From Citrobacter rodentium NBRC 105723 = DSM 16636 (GTDB lineage: Bacteria > Pseudomonadota > Gammaproteobacteria > Enterobacterales > Enterobacteriaceae), in contig NZ_CP082833.1 of NCBI RefSeq assembly GCF_021278985.1, positions 4,216,001 through 4,280,000 of the forward strand: a stretch of 64,000 nucleotides of DNA, read 5' to 3'. Shown one piece after another: positions 8,631-17,823 of this stretch (position 1 is its first letter; every line of letters starts with the position of its first letter). The position numbers and the translations under genes are program-made. The notes beneath the pieces were generated by a model. It was not told where the DNA came from. It ran no database searches and worked only from the letters and a program-made list of their open reading frames with translations.

Positions 8631-9626
8631 ATGACTATCAAAGTAGGTATCAACGGTTTTGGCCGTATCGGTCGCATTGTTTTCCGTGCTGCTCAGAAAC
8701 GTTCTGACATCGAGATCGTTGCAATCAACGACCTGTTAGACGCTGATTACATGGCTTACATGCTGAAATATGACTCCACTCACGGCCGTTTCGATGGCAC
8801 CGTTGAAGTGAAAGACGGTCATCTGATTGTTAACGGTAAAAAAATCCGTGTTACCGCTGAACGCGATCCGGCTAACCTGAAATGGGACGAAGTTGGTGTT
8901 GACGTCGTTGCTGAAGCGACCGGTATCTTCCTGACTGACGAAACCGCACGTAAGCACATCACCGCTGGCGCGAAAAAAGTTGTTCTGACGGGTCCTTCCA
9001 AAGATGACACCCCGATGTTCGTTAAAGGCGCTAACTTTGACAAATATGCCGGCCAGGACATCGTTTCCAACGCTTCCTGCACCACCAACTGCCTGGCTCC
9101 GCTGGCAAAAGTTATCAACGACAACTTCGGCATCATCGAAGGTCTGATGACTACCGTTCACGCAACCACCGCTACTCAGAAAACCGTTGACGGCCCGTCT
9201 CACAAAGACTGGCGCGGCGGCCGCGGCGCAGCTCAGAACATCATCCCGTCCTCTACCGGCGCTGCTAAAGCAGTAGGTAAAGTTCTGCCGGAACTGAACG
9301 GCAAACTGACCGGTATGGCGTTCCGCGTTCCGACTCCGAACGTATCCGTTGTTGACCTGACCGTACGTCTGGAAAAAGCTGCTTCTTACGAAGAAATTAA
9401 GAAAGCAATCAAAGCTGCTTCCGAAGGCGAAATGAAAGGCGTTCTGGGCTACACCGAAGACGACGTTGTTTCTACCGACTTCAACGGCGAAGTTTGCACC
9501 TCCGTGTTCGATGCTAAAGCTGGTATCGCACTGAACGACAACTTCGTGAAACTGGTCTCCTGGTACGATAACGAAACCGGTTACTCCAACAAAGTTCTGG
9601 ATCTGATTGCTCACATCTCCAAATAA
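8631..9626 (+). CDS. gapA: Glyceraldehyde-3-phosphate dehydrogenase A
   Basis: A 331-residue NAD-dependent GAPDH, the glycolytic enzyme. The N-terminal Rossmann motif GINGFGRIGR, the catalytic Cys in SNASCTTNCLAPLAK (about residue 150) and the His in TTVHATTATQKTVDG are intact. The ATG at 8631 follows GGTGGA by 7 bp and gives the E. coli start MTIKVGING; a GTG three codons upstream overlaps that ribosome site. Codon use is strongly biased (CTG, GTT, AAA), as expected for a very highly expressed gene. It is followed by a strong terminator and then yeaD. Confidence 0.98.
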   Translation: MTIKVGINGFGRIGRIVFRAAQKRSDIEIVAINDLLDADYMAYMLKYDSTHGRFDGTVEVKDGHLIVNGKKIRVTAERDPANLKWDEVGVDVVAEATGIFLTDETARKHITAGAKKVVLTGPSKDDTPMFVKGANFDKYAGQDIVSNASCTTNCLAPLAKVINDNFGIIEGLMTTVHATTATQKTVDGPSHKDWRGGRGAAQNIIPSSTGAAKAVGKVLPELNGKLTGMAFRVPTPNVSVVDLTVRLEKAASYEEIKKAIKAASEGEMKGVLGYTEDDVVSTDFNGEVCTSVFDAKAGIALNDNFVKLVSWYDNETGYSNKVLDLIAHISK

Positions 9627-9650
9627 GTTGAGATGAAGCAGTAAATTGTA

Positions 9651-9679
9651 AGAGCGACCGTCTGGTCGCTCTTTTTTTT
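9651..9679 (+). terminator. Rho-independent terminator of gapA
   Basis: AGAGCGACC (9651-9659) and GGTCGCTCT (9664-9672) form a perfect 9-bp stem with a GTCT loop, followed by a run of T. It is 24 bp after the gapA stop. Confidence 0.92.
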
Positions 9680-9709
9680 GCCTGACGTTTGCAGATAAAG
9701 GATTGCGTG

Positions 9710-10594
9710 ATGATTAATAAAATTTTTGCACTGCCGATAACTGAACAGATAACCCCCGTCCTGTCTCGTCGCCAGCTGGACGAACTGGAACTGATCGTGG
9801 TCGACCATCCGCAGGTGAAAGCCTCTTTCGCACTGCAGGGCGCGCACCTGCTCTCCTGGAAACCGGCGGGAGAGGAAGAGGTTCTGTGGCTAAGCAATAA
9901 TACGCCGTTTAAAAATGGCGTCGCGCTGCGCGGCGGCGTGCCGATCTGCTGGCCGTGGTTTGGTCCATCTGCCCAACAGGGTTTCCCTTCCCACGGATTT
10001 GCCCGCAATCTGCCCTGGACGCTGAAAGCGCACAACGAAGATGACAACGGCGCGGTGCTGACTTTTGAACTGCAAAACAGCGATGCGACTCGCCAGTACT
10101 GGCCGCAAGACTTTACGCTGCTGGCGCGTTTTAAAGTGGGTAAAACCTGTGAAATCGAACTGGAAGCGCACGGCGACTTTGAAACGACCTCCGCGCTGCA
10201 CACCTATTTCAACGTTGGCGACATTACCGCAGTGAAGGTCAGCGGACTGGGCGATCGCTTCATTGATAAAGTGAACGATGCCAGAGAAGACGTGCTGGCG
10301 GATGGCGTCCAGGCATTCCCCGACCGTACCGACCGCGTGTATCTGAATCCGGAAGCATGCAGCGTGATCCACGATACGGCGCTGAACCGTAACATCGACG
10401 TGATTCACCATCACCATCTCAACGTTGTCGGCTGGAACCCGGGCCCGGCGCTCTCCGTCAGCATGGGCGATATGCCGGACGACGGCTACAAAACCTTTGT
10501 TTGCGTGGAGACGGCGTATGCCACCGCGCCGCAAAAAGCGACGGAAGAGAAACCGTCTCGTCTGGCGCAAACAATTCGCGTAACGAAGCGCTAA
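9710..10594 (+). CDS. yeaD: YeaD, glucose-6-phosphate 1-epimerase-like
   Basis: A 294-residue aldose-1-epimerase-superfamily protein (D-hexose-6-phosphate mutarotase class), same length as E. coli YeaD. Conserved segments include QGAHLLSWKP, RGGVPICWPWFGP, HGFARNLPW and ALHTYFNVGD (the catalytic His region), with a Glu near the end (CVETAYA). It interconverts anomers of hexose 6-phosphates in the cytoplasm. The ATG at 9710 follows AAAGGA by 7 bp; a TTG seven codons upstream is unlikely. It shares the gapA neighbourhood as in E. coli. Confidence 0.93.
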   Translation: MINKIFALPITEQITPVLSRRQLDELELIVVDHPQVKASFALQGAHLLSWKPAGEEEVLWLSNNTPFKNGVALRGGVPICWPWFGPSAQQGFPSHGFARNLPWTLKAHNEDDNGAVLTFELQNSDATRQYWPQDFTLLARFKVGKTCEIELEAHGDFETTSALHTYFNVGDITAVKVSGLGDRFIDKVNDAREDVLADGVQAFPDRTDRVYLNPEACSVIHDTALNRNIDVIHHHHLNVVGWNPGPALSVSMGDMPDDGYKTFVCVETAYATAPQKATEEKPSRLAQTIRVTKR

Positions 10595-10599
10595 AACAT

Positions 10600-10663
10600 A
10601 TGGCGGCAGGAACTCTCCTGCCGCCATCAGCTATTGTTTGCCGGATTGCGCATCTTATCCGGC
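10600..10663. repeat. Hairpin plus REP element after yeaD
   Basis: A 12-bp perfect stem (ATGGCGGCAGGA with its complement, 10600-10627) is followed by a REP-type palindrome GCCGGATTGCGC...TATCCGGC (10640-10663). It lies between convergent yeaD and yeaE and probably protects or terminates both transcripts. Confidence 0.75.
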
Positions 10664-10680
10664 CTGCTGATCAAAACGCC

Positions 10681-11535
10681 TCACACCATATCCAGCGCCG
10701 TTTTGCCTTTTGGCGCAGGATAGGCCTTATCCAGGGCGGCAAGTTCATCGGCTGAAAGCGTAATCTCCAGCGCCGCCGCATTTTGTTGCACATGTTCGAC
10801 GCTCGCCGCTTTCGGAATCGCCATCACGCCCGGATGACTGATCCCCCATGCCAGCAGGATCTGCGCCGCGCTGGCGTTATGCGTCTGCGCGATATCGTTA
10901 ACAACCGGATGGTTAAATAAGCCGTTGCGTAAACGGCCAGCCTGCGCCAGCGGACTGTAGGCCATGACCGGCAGGTTTTGCTGCTGACACCACGGCAGCA
11001 GATCATATTCAATGCCGCGCGAGGCCAGATGATAAAGCACCTGATTGGTGGCGCACGCCCTGCCGCCCGCCACCTGCCACAGCGCCTGCATATCGTCATA
11101 ATCGAGGTTCGACACGCCCCAGCGGCGAATTTTGCCCTGAGCAATCAGCGTTTCCATCGCCGCAACGGTTTCTTCAAAAGAGAAGCTCCCTGACCAGTGC
11201 AGCAAGTAAAGGTCCAGATAATCGGTTTGCAGGCGACGCAAGCTGGCCTCACAGGCGGCGATCGCTTTTTGACCGCCCGCGTTCCACGGATAGACTTTTG
11301 ATACCAGAAAGACCTTATCACGCCGCCCGTTAAGCGCGTCGCCCACCACCTCTTCCGCCCCGCCGTCGGCATACATTTCAGCGGTGTCGATAAGCGTCAG
11401 CCCTGCATCAACGCCCGCCCGCAGCGCAGCCACTTCCGCTTTGCGCATATCGGCGCGCTCGCCCATATACCAGGTTCCCTGCCCGATAGCAGGCAGCGCG
11501 GCGTGTCCGGCAAATACAATCTGTTTCTCTGTCAT
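10681..11535 (-). CDS. yeaE: YeaE, aldo/keto reductase (methylglyoxal reductase)
   Basis: A 284-residue aldo/keto reductase with the usual catalytic tetrad visible: Asp and Tyr in LIDTAEMYADGG, Lys in FLVSKVYPW and His in LYLLHWSGS. E. coli YeaE reduces methylglyoxal with NADPH. It has no partner in an operon; mipA lies upstream behind a terminator. Full length with no changes in key residues. Confidence 0.94.
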   Translation of the reverse strand: MTEKQIVFAGHAALPAIGQGTWYMGERADMRKAEVAALRAGVDAGLTLIDTAEMYADGGAEEVVGDALNGRRDKVFLVSKVYPWNAGGQKAIAACEASLRRLQTDYLDLYLLHWSGSFSFEETVAAMETLIAQGKIRRWGVSNLDYDDMQALWQVAGGRACATNQVLYHLASRGIEYDLLPWCQQQNLPVMAYSPLAQAGRLRNGLFNHPVVNDIAQTHNASAAQILLAWGISHPGVMAIPKAASVEHVQQNAAALEITLSADELAALDKAYPAPKGKTALDMV

Positions 11536-11568
11536 TGCAATCTCCTTTGTCGCCCACTACCGTAAAGT

Positions 11569-11594
11569 AAAACAGGGCGCAAGCGCCCTGTTTT
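11569..11594 (-). terminator. Terminator of mipA
   Basis: ACAGGGCGC and GCGCCCTGT form a 9-bp stem with a 2-base loop, flanked by A and T runs on both sides, so it can act in either direction. It lies between mipA and yeaE. Confidence 0.8.
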
Positions 11595-11625
11595 GTTGCA
11601 CAAATTGTACTATGACAATGCACAA

Positions 11626-12372
11626 TCAGAATTTATAGGTGATCCCGGTGGAGATCAGGCCAGTCCAGGATTTGTCGATCATCGGACTGTCGGTGATTTC
11701 GTCCGACAGACGGGTATAACGCGCCGTACCGTAAACGCTCCAGTCGCCGAGGAAGTTGTAGTTCGCGCTCAGCTCCAGATACGTGTTCCAGCTATCGTCC
11801 GGGTTATAGCCGCGCAGGCCGCTTTGCGCCGACTCTTTGCGCGATACGCCGTAGTAGTATTCGTTCTGATTTTCGCTATTCCATTCCACGCCGATACCCG
11901 GCGTCAGGGTCAGACCACCGTTGGTATAGCGGTACAGCCAGGCCAGATCCCAGACGATACCGTTACTGTTATCCAGGGTATCGCCTGATAAGGTGGTGCG
12001 CAGGAAACCATATTCGGTGTTGTGAATATACGATAAGCCCGCCATCACGGTGCTTTTACGCTTGTCCAGACGGCGCAGCTGACGGTCGTCGCTGTCGCCC
12101 GGCTTGAAGTACATCGGCGACCAGTACGCGGTGATCGACAGTTTGTCGGTCGCGTCATTCCACAGATAGTAACCGCCGCCGAGACCACGGAACCAGAAGT
12201 TATCCCCCTCGTAGCTGATAACCGGAACCGGATAGACGTCCGCGTCGTAATCCTTATACGGGTGTTCAACCACACCAACGCCCGCGCCCAGCGTCAGGTT
12301 GCTTTCAGCGTGCGCTACGGTAGCAGACGTTGCGATAAGCACGCCAAGTGCCAGAAGTTTGAGTTTGGTCAC
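11626..12372 (-). CDS. mipA: MipA, MltA-interacting outer-membrane scaffold
   Basis: A 248-residue outer-membrane protein with signal peptide (residues 1-22, ending AHA) and the alternating beta-strand pattern and C-terminal F (TGITYKF) of outer-membrane barrels. In E. coli it links the lytic transglycosylase MltA to the synthase MrcB/PBP1B. The start is a GTG at 12372, 9 bp after AAGGAA, giving the E. coli N terminus (TKLKLLALGVLIATSA). The frame extends 16 codons further, without support. Confidence 0.93.
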   Translation of the reverse strand: MTKLKLLALGVLIATSATVAHAESNLTLGAGVGVVEHPYKDYDADVYPVPVISYEGDNFWFRGLGGGYYLWNDATDKLSITAYWSPMYFKPGDSDDRQLRRLDKRKSTVMAGLSYIHNTEYGFLRTTLSGDTLDNSNGIVWDLAWLYRYTNGGLTLTPGIGVEWNSENQNEYYYGVSRKESAQSGLRGYNPDDSWNTYLELSANYNFLGDWSVYGTARYTRLSDEITDSPMIDKSWTGLISTGITYKF

Positions 12373-12813
12373 AGTCCATAATTCCTTATTTAAATGTCCG
12401 CGGCAAAGTGTAATCGCCAATTAAGCCGCAACCCAACTATTTTACAAATAACTCAGAGAATGTAACCGATTAATTTCTCTGGCTGAGATGACACCCCGTT
12501 GGCAGCCAGATGAAGTCTGTATGAAAGGCTACGACTTTCTTTACATTAGCTATGCATTTTTTGTGGATGAGTTATTGATATGCCATTGAAATTCATTTGC
12601 CATCACAGGCAAGTTTTGCAAATGCCATCTACGCTTAAATTTAGAAGGTGTAACACCGGGCACGTTGTTCTCCTGTTTTGCATGATGGCATGAGAGTTGC
12701 TGTTTTCGCGATAGGACAGTAAGCGGCGTCGTTCAGTCTACCTCTTCCGGGAGCCTCTACTATTCATATGAACGGCTCTTAACCTGTGCTAAAAAACGAA
12801 AGGACGGCATACC
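12373..12813. promoter_or_regulatory. Intergenic region mipA/yeaG with sigma-54 promoter
   Basis: This 441-bp gap between divergent mipA and yeaG carries no gene. Its clearest signal is the sigma-54 promoter listed separately, about 110 bp from the yeaG start. A sigma-54 promoter needs an upstream enhancer for an activator such as NtrC; I could not identify a convincing one by eye. Confidence 0.6.
12686..12701 (+). promoter_or_regulatory. Sigma-54 promoter of yeaGH
   Basis: TGGCATGAGAGTTGCT matches the sigma-54 consensus TGGCAYG-N4-TTGCW at every fixed position, with the GG and GC dinucleotides 10 bp apart. Transcription would start near 12712, leaving a leader of about 100 bases before yeaG. 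E. coli yeaGH is known to be nitrogen- and sigma-54-controlled, which fits. Confidence 0.88.
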
Positions 12814-14748
12814 ATGAATATATTCGATCACTATCGCCAGCGCTATGAAGCTGCCAAGGACGAAGAGTTCACACTGCAGGAGTTTCTTACCACTTGTCGG
12901 CAAGATCGCAGTGCTTATGCCAACGCGGCAGAGCGGCTACTGATGGCTATTGGTGAGCCCGTCATGGTCGATACTGCCCAGGAACCCCGACTTTCCCGAC
13001 TCTTCTCTAACCGGGTCATCGCCCGATACCCGGCGTTTGAAGAGTTCTACGGCATGGAAGACGCCATTGAGCAAATTGTCTCTTATCTGAAACATGCAGC
13101 TCAGGGGCTGGAAGAGAAGAAACAGATCCTGTATCTGTTGGGGCCTGTAGGGGGCGGTAAATCGTCGCTTGCCGAACGACTGAAGTCATTAATGCAGCGC
13201 GTGCCGATTTACGTACTGAGCGCCAACGGTGAACGCAGCCCGGTCAATGACCACCCGCTGTGCCTGTTTAATCCGCAGGAGGATGCCCAGATTCTGGAGA
13301 AAGAATATGGCATTCCCCGCCGCTATCTCGGCACCATTATGTCGCCCTGGGCGGCGAAACGCCTGCATGAATTCGGCGGCGATATCACCAAATTCCGCGT
13401 GGTGAAGGTCTGGCCGTCGATTCTGGAGCAAATCGCCATCGCCAAAACGGAACCGGGCGACGAAAACAACCAGGATATCTCGGCGCTGGTCGGCAAAGTG
13501 GATATCCGTAAGCTTGAAAACCACGCGCAAAACGATCCGGATGCCTATGGCTACTCCGGTGCGCTGTGCCGCGCCAACCAGGGGATTATGGAGTTCGTCG
13601 AGATGTTTAAAGCGCCGATCAAGGTGCTGCATCCGCTGCTGACCGCCACCCAGGAAGGAAACTACAACGGTACCGAAGGCATCTCCGCCCTGCCGTTTAA
13701 CGGGATTATTCTCGCCCACTCGAACGAATCTGAATGGGTGACCTTCCGCAACAATAAAAACAACGAAGCCTTCCTCGACCGTGTTTACATCGTCAAGGTG
13801 CCGTACTGCTTACGCATTTCCGAAGAGATCAAAATCTACGAGAAATTGCTTAACCACAGCGAGCTGACCCATGCCCCCTGCGCGCCGGGAACGCTGGAAA
13901 CGCTGTCCCGCTTCTCGATCCTTTCCCGCCTGAAAGAGCCGGAAAACTCGAGTATCTACTCCAAAATGCGCGTCTATGATGGCGAAAGCCTGAAAGACAC
14001 CGACCCGAAAGCGAAGTCGTATCAGGAGTATCGCGACTACGCCGGAGTGGATGAAGGGATGAACGGCCTGTCAACGCGCTTCGCGTTTAAGATCCTCTCC
14101 CGCGTGTTTAACTTTGATCATGCGGAAGTGGCGGCCAACCCGGTGCACCTGTTCTACGTGCTGGAACAGCAGATTGAGCGCGAGCAGTTCCCGCAGGAGC
14201 AGGCTGAACGCTACCTGGAGTTCCTGAAAGGGTATCTGATCCCGAAATATGCTGAGTTTATCGGCAAAGAGATTCAGACCGCCTATCTTGAGTCCTACTC
14301 CGAGTACGGGCAGAACATCTTTGACCGCTATGTCACCTATGCCGACTTCTGGATTCAGGATCAGGAATACCGTGACCCGGATACCGGCCAGTTGTTCGAC
14401 CGTGAGTCGCTGAACGCCGAGCTGGAGAAAATCGAAAAACCGGCGGGGATCAGCAACCCGAAAGATTTCCGCAATGAGATCGTTAACTTCGTGCTGCGCG
14501 CCAGAGCGAATAACAATGGACGTAATCCAAACTGGACCAGCTATGAAAAACTGCGCACGGTGATCGAGAAGAAAATGTTCTCGAATACCGAGGAACTGTT
14601 GCCAGTCATTTCGTTCAACGCCAAAACCTCAACCGACGAGCAGAAAAAACACGACGATTTTGTCGACCGTATGATGGAGAAAGGCTATACCCGTAAACAA
14701 GTCCGTTTACTGTGCGAATGGTATTTGCGCGTACGTAAATCGTCTTAA
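12814..14748 (+). CDS. yeaG: YeaG, PrkA-type serine protein kinase
   Basis: A 644-residue PrkA-family protein, same length as E. coli YeaG. An AAA+-like P-loop lies at 110-118 (GPVGGGKSS), and the family-specific C-terminal half follows. PrkA proteins are described as serine kinases; E. coli YeaG is induced in nitrogen starvation and affects the RpoS-linked response. AAAGGAC precedes the ATG. It is followed 123 bp later by yeaH, the von Willebrand-type partner, across a REP element, and is driven by the sigma-54 promoter upstream. Confidence 0.95.
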   Translation: MNIFDHYRQRYEAAKDEEFTLQEFLTTCRQDRSAYANAAERLLMAIGEPVMVDTAQEPRLSRLFSNRVIARYPAFEEFYGMEDAIEQIVSYLKHAAQGLEEKKQILYLLGPVGGGKSSLAERLKSLMQRVPIYVLSANGERSPVNDHPLCLFNPQEDAQILEKEYGIPRRYLGTIMSPWAAKRLHEFGGDITKFRVVKVWPSILEQIAIAKTEPGDENNQDISALVGKVDIRKLENHAQNDPDAYGYSGALCRANQGIMEFVEMFKAPIKVLHPLLTATQEGNYNGTEGISALPFNGIILAHSNESEWVTFRNNKNNEAFLDRVYIVKVPYCLRISEEIKIYEKLLNHSELTHAPCAPGTLETLSRFSILSRLKEPENSSIYSKMRVYDGESLKDTDPKAKSYQEYRDYAGVDEGMNGLSTRFAFKILSRVFNFDHAEVAANPVHLFYVLEQQIEREQFPQEQAERYLEFLKGYLIPKYAEFIGKEIQTAYLESYSEYGQNIFDRYVTYADFWIQDQEYRDPDTGQLFDRESLNAELEKIEKPAGISNPKDFRNEIVNFVLRARANNNGRNPNWTSYEKLRTVIEKKMFSNTEELLPVISFNAKTSTDEQKKHDDFVDRMMEKGYTRKQVRLLCEWYLRVRKSS

Positions 14749-14797
14749 CGCCTTCGCCCGGCGGCAATTACGCCAGCCGGGCCAGGAACACGGTTCC

Positions 14798-14826
14798 GTA
14801 GGCCGGATAAGCGCAGCGCATCCGGC
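14798..14826. repeat. REP element between yeaG and yeaH
   Basis: GTAGGCCGGATAAGCGCAGC with its inverted half CGCATCCGGC is a standard REP palindrome within the yeaG-yeaH transcript. It probably stabilises the upstream message. Confidence 0.9.
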
Positions 14827-14871
14827 ATTACTGACGTAGCATAAAGTTGGCAACTGCAGTACGGGGGGCAT

Positions 14872-16155
14872 ATGACCTGGTTCATAGACCGACGACTCAA
14901 CGGCAAAAATAAGAGCATGGTAAACCGCCAGCGCTTCTTACGCCGTTATAAAGCGCAGATTAAACAGTCGATCTCCGAGGCCATAAACAAGCGTTCGGTG
15001 ACCGACGTAGACAGCGGTGAATCTGTCTCGATACCTACGGAAGATATCAGCGAACCTATGTTTCATCAGGGGCGCGGCGGCCTGCGCCATCGCGTCCATC
15101 CCGGTAACGATCATTTTGTGCAAAATGACCGTATCGAACGTCCGCAGGGCGGCGGCGGCGGTTCCGGCAGCGGCCAGGGGCAGGCCAGCCAGGACGGCGA
15201 AGGTCAGGATGAATTCGTTTTTCAGATCTCAAAAGATGAATATCTCGACCTGCTGTTTGAGGATTTGGCGCTGCCAAACCTGAAGCAAAACCAGCAGCGC
15301 CAACTCACCGAGTACAAAACGCATCGGGCAGGTTTTACCTCCAACGGCGTCCCGGCCAATATCAGCGTGGTGCGTTCGCTGCAAAACTCGCTGGCGCGCC
15401 GCACGGCGATGACGGCGGGCAAACGTCGCGAACTGCATGCGCTTGAACAGGATCTGGAAACCATCAGCCAGAGCGAACCGGCACAGCTGCTGGAAGAGGA
15501 GCGGTTGCGCAAAGAGATTGCCGAACTGCGGGCGAAAATTGAGCGCGTGCCGTTTATAGATACCTTTGACCTGCGCTACAAAAATTATGAAAAGCGGCCC
15601 GATCCTTCCAGCCAGGCGGTGATGTTTTGTCTGATGGACGTTTCCGGTTCGATGGACCAGGCGACAAAAGATATGGCGAAGCGTTTTTATATTCTGCTCT
15701 ATCTGTTCCTCAGCCGGACCTATAAAAACGTTGAAGTGGTGTATATCCGCCATCATACCCAGGCGAAAGAGGTCGACGAACACGAGTTCTTTTACTCGCA
15801 GGAAACCGGCGGCACCATTGTCTCCAGCGCCCTGAAGCTGATGGATGAGGTGGTCAAGGCGCGCTACGACCCGGCGCAGTGGAATATTTACGCCGCGCAG
15901 GCCTCGGATGGCGATAACTGGGCCGACGACTCCCCGCTGTGCCATGAGATTCTGGCGAAGAAACTGCTGCCGGTGGTGCGCTATTACAGTTATATCGAAA
16001 TTACCCGGCGCGCGCACCAGACCCTGTGGCGCGAATATGAGCATCTGCAGGCCAGCTTTGACAATTTTGCGATGCAGCATATCCGCGATCAGGACGATAT
16101 TTATCCCGTGTTCCGCGAGCTTTTTCATAAGCAAGGCACAACCAGCGCCAGCTAA
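14872..16155 (+). CDS. yeaH: YeaH, UPF0229 von Willebrand factor A-like protein
   Basis: A 427-residue UPF0229 protein near-identical to E. coli YeaH. A Gly-rich flexible segment lies near 96-110. The C-terminal half holds a VWA-like fold with a MIDAS-type motif DVSGSMDQ near residue 258 and a later Thr in GGTIVSSAL. It is always paired with PrkA (yeaG) and probably acts with it; the biochemical role is not known. It shares the sigma-54 transcript with yeaG. Confidence 0.94.
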   Translation: MTWFIDRRLNGKNKSMVNRQRFLRRYKAQIKQSISEAINKRSVTDVDSGESVSIPTEDISEPMFHQGRGGLRHRVHPGNDHFVQNDRIERPQGGGGGSGSGQGQASQDGEGQDEFVFQISKDEYLDLLFEDLALPNLKQNQQRQLTEYKTHRAGFTSNGVPANISVVRSLQNSLARRTAMTAGKRRELHALEQDLETISQSEPAQLLEEERLRKEIAELRAKIERVPFIDTFDLRYKNYEKRPDPSSQAVMFCLMDVSGSMDQATKDMAKRFYILLYLFLSRTYKNVEVVYIRHHTQAKEVDEHEFFYSQETGGTIVSSALKLMDEVVKARYDPAQWNIYAAQASDGDNWADDSPLCHEILAKKLLPVVRYYSYIEITRRAHQTLWREYEHLQASFDNFAMQHIRDQDDIYPVFRELFHKQGTTSAS

Positions 16156-16291
16156 TCGTCAATCAGTCAGGTATACTGCCGCCTGGCTGATTCACCCATT
16201 CTCTGTGATTTCCCCTCCTCCCGGGATCGGGAGGTTGGACTTACGTCGTGTGATAAAATAGAGAGCCTGACCTGGAGAGTTATCTTTTATC

Positions 16292-17782
16292 ATGAAATTG
16301 CACCATAAAGCGCTCAGGCTCTTTATCTCTGTAAGCGTCGTTGTTCTGACCTCCTCGTTTCTCTTACTTGAGCTCGTTAATAGCCACAGGGCGATGAATG
16401 GCTATATGCGTTACCTTATTGAAAAAGCGGACTCCTCTTTTTTGTATGAAAAATACCGCAATCAGAGCATTGCCGCTCACCTGATGCGGACGTTTTCCAC
16501 CCCAGAAACGCCCTTTTCTGCGGCAAAACGTCGCGCGGTCTGTCAGGCATTTGAACGGGTTAATACGGTATATGGCGTTAACCTTACGCGCCATAATTAC
16601 CTTGCGCTTCACGGTACGCTGCAAACCGCCGTGCCCGAGTGCGCGCATATCGCCGATGAGGTACTTCAGCTTGCCGCCTTTGATCAGGCCGTGATGGTCA
16701 ACCGACAGCAGACCGATTACGGCAAAGGCTTAGCCACAGCGGGAGAGAGTTTTCGCTATTACCTGGATTTGCAAAATCATCTGATCTATTTCTATAACCT
16801 GGTCGACACGCGGCAATTCGCTATGCGGCACTGGCATTTTTTACAGGAAGGCACGCTGGGGATTAACCTGCCCGATATTGAGGGGGTGTTCACTGGCCGC
16901 ACCGTGCTGTCGAGTATTTATCAGGACGATCGTACCGAACATAACGTAATGAGCTTTTTAACGCCGGTTTACCAGGACGGCAGGTTAAAAGGCATGGTGA
17001 TGGTCGATATCAATAAGCAAAAATTACAGACGATCTTTTATCCGCGGGATCGTCCCCTCGTCTGGCGCTATCTGAATATCGCGGTAACCGATACCGACTC
17101 GCACAAATCCATTCATATTCATGAAAGCACGAATAATCTTTTTCATTACGTCAGGTATACCATCGACCTTCCCGGCGGACTGCACGTTGAGCTGTCGCTC
17201 GACATTCTCTATTTTGTCGTTTCGAACTGGAAAATTTTTCTCTTTTATCTGTTAGCGACCGCCCTGCTGCTGAATATGGTCAGGCTGCATTTCCGGCTTT
17301 ACCACAACGTTAGCCGTGAAAATATCAGCGACGCGATGACCGGTCTGTATAACCGTAAAATATTAACCTCCACTTTCGAGCAGCGCTTGCAGCGGTTAGT
17401 GAGCGGGGGAACGCCGGTCACCTTTATCGCGATAGATCTCGATAAGCTAAAGCAGATTAACGACACGCAGGGGCATCAGGAAGGCGATCGGGCCATTCAC
17501 CTGCTGGCGCAGGCTATTGAAGCGTCGGTGCGCAAAAGCGATTACGCCATTCGGCTGGGCGGCGATGAATTCTGCGTGATCCTGATAGATGCGGAACCCG
17601 CCCTGACCGCGCATCTGCCTGAACGTATTCAGCATTATCTGGAGACTATCGCGCCAGGCAACGAGATCCGTTTTTCCTCAGGCTATTACAATATGCAAGC
17701 GAACGATACGTTGCAGGATGCCTACAAGGCGTCCGACGAACAGCTCTACCTTAATAAGCACAAAAATCGCCAGCGTTCATGA
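16292..17782 (+). CDS. dgcJ: DgcJ (YeaJ), membrane diguanylate cyclase
   Basis: A 496-residue inner-membrane diguanylate cyclase, same length as E. coli DgcJ. TM1 (about residues 8-28) and TM2 (about 315-335, FLFYLLATALLLNMV) enclose a periplasmic sensor domain. The cytoplasmic GGDEF domain has DAMTGLYNRK at its start and the active site RLGGDEF intact, so it should make cyclic di-GMP. No RxxD inhibitory site is seen at the usual place (five residues upstream reads SDYAI). Divergence from E. coli is greatest in the periplasmic part. yeaI, next to it in E. coli, is absent here. Confidence 0.93.
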   Translation: MKLHHKALRLFISVSVVVLTSSFLLLELVNSHRAMNGYMRYLIEKADSSFLYEKYRNQSIAAHLMRTFSTPETPFSAAKRRAVCQAFERVNTVYGVNLTRHNYLALHGTLQTAVPECAHIADEVLQLAAFDQAVMVNRQQTDYGKGLATAGESFRYYLDLQNHLIYFYNLVDTRQFAMRHWHFLQEGTLGINLPDIEGVFTGRTVLSSIYQDDRTEHNVMSFLTPVYQDGRLKGMVMVDINKQKLQTIFYPRDRPLVWRYLNIAVTDTDSHKSIHIHESTNNLFHYVRYTIDLPGGLHVELSLDILYFVVSNWKIFLFYLLATALLLNMVRLHFRLYHNVSRENISDAMTGLYNRKILTSTFEQRLQRLVSGGTPVTFIAIDLDKLKQINDTQGHQEGDRAIHLLAQAIEASVRKSDYAIRLGGDEFCVILIDAEPALTAHLPERIQHYLETIAPGNEIRFSSGYYNMQANDTLQDAYKASDEQLYLNKHKNRQRS

Positions 17783-17823
17783 TAATCTTTTGCCGTGTTT
17801 TTTTGCGCTAACAGGAGTGAAAG

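Noticed and set aside
12482..12520. CTGAGA-like segment suggesting a TPP riboswitch upstream of yeaG/mipA
   Set aside because: The remaining thi-box elements are absent and neither flanking gene is a thiamine gene.
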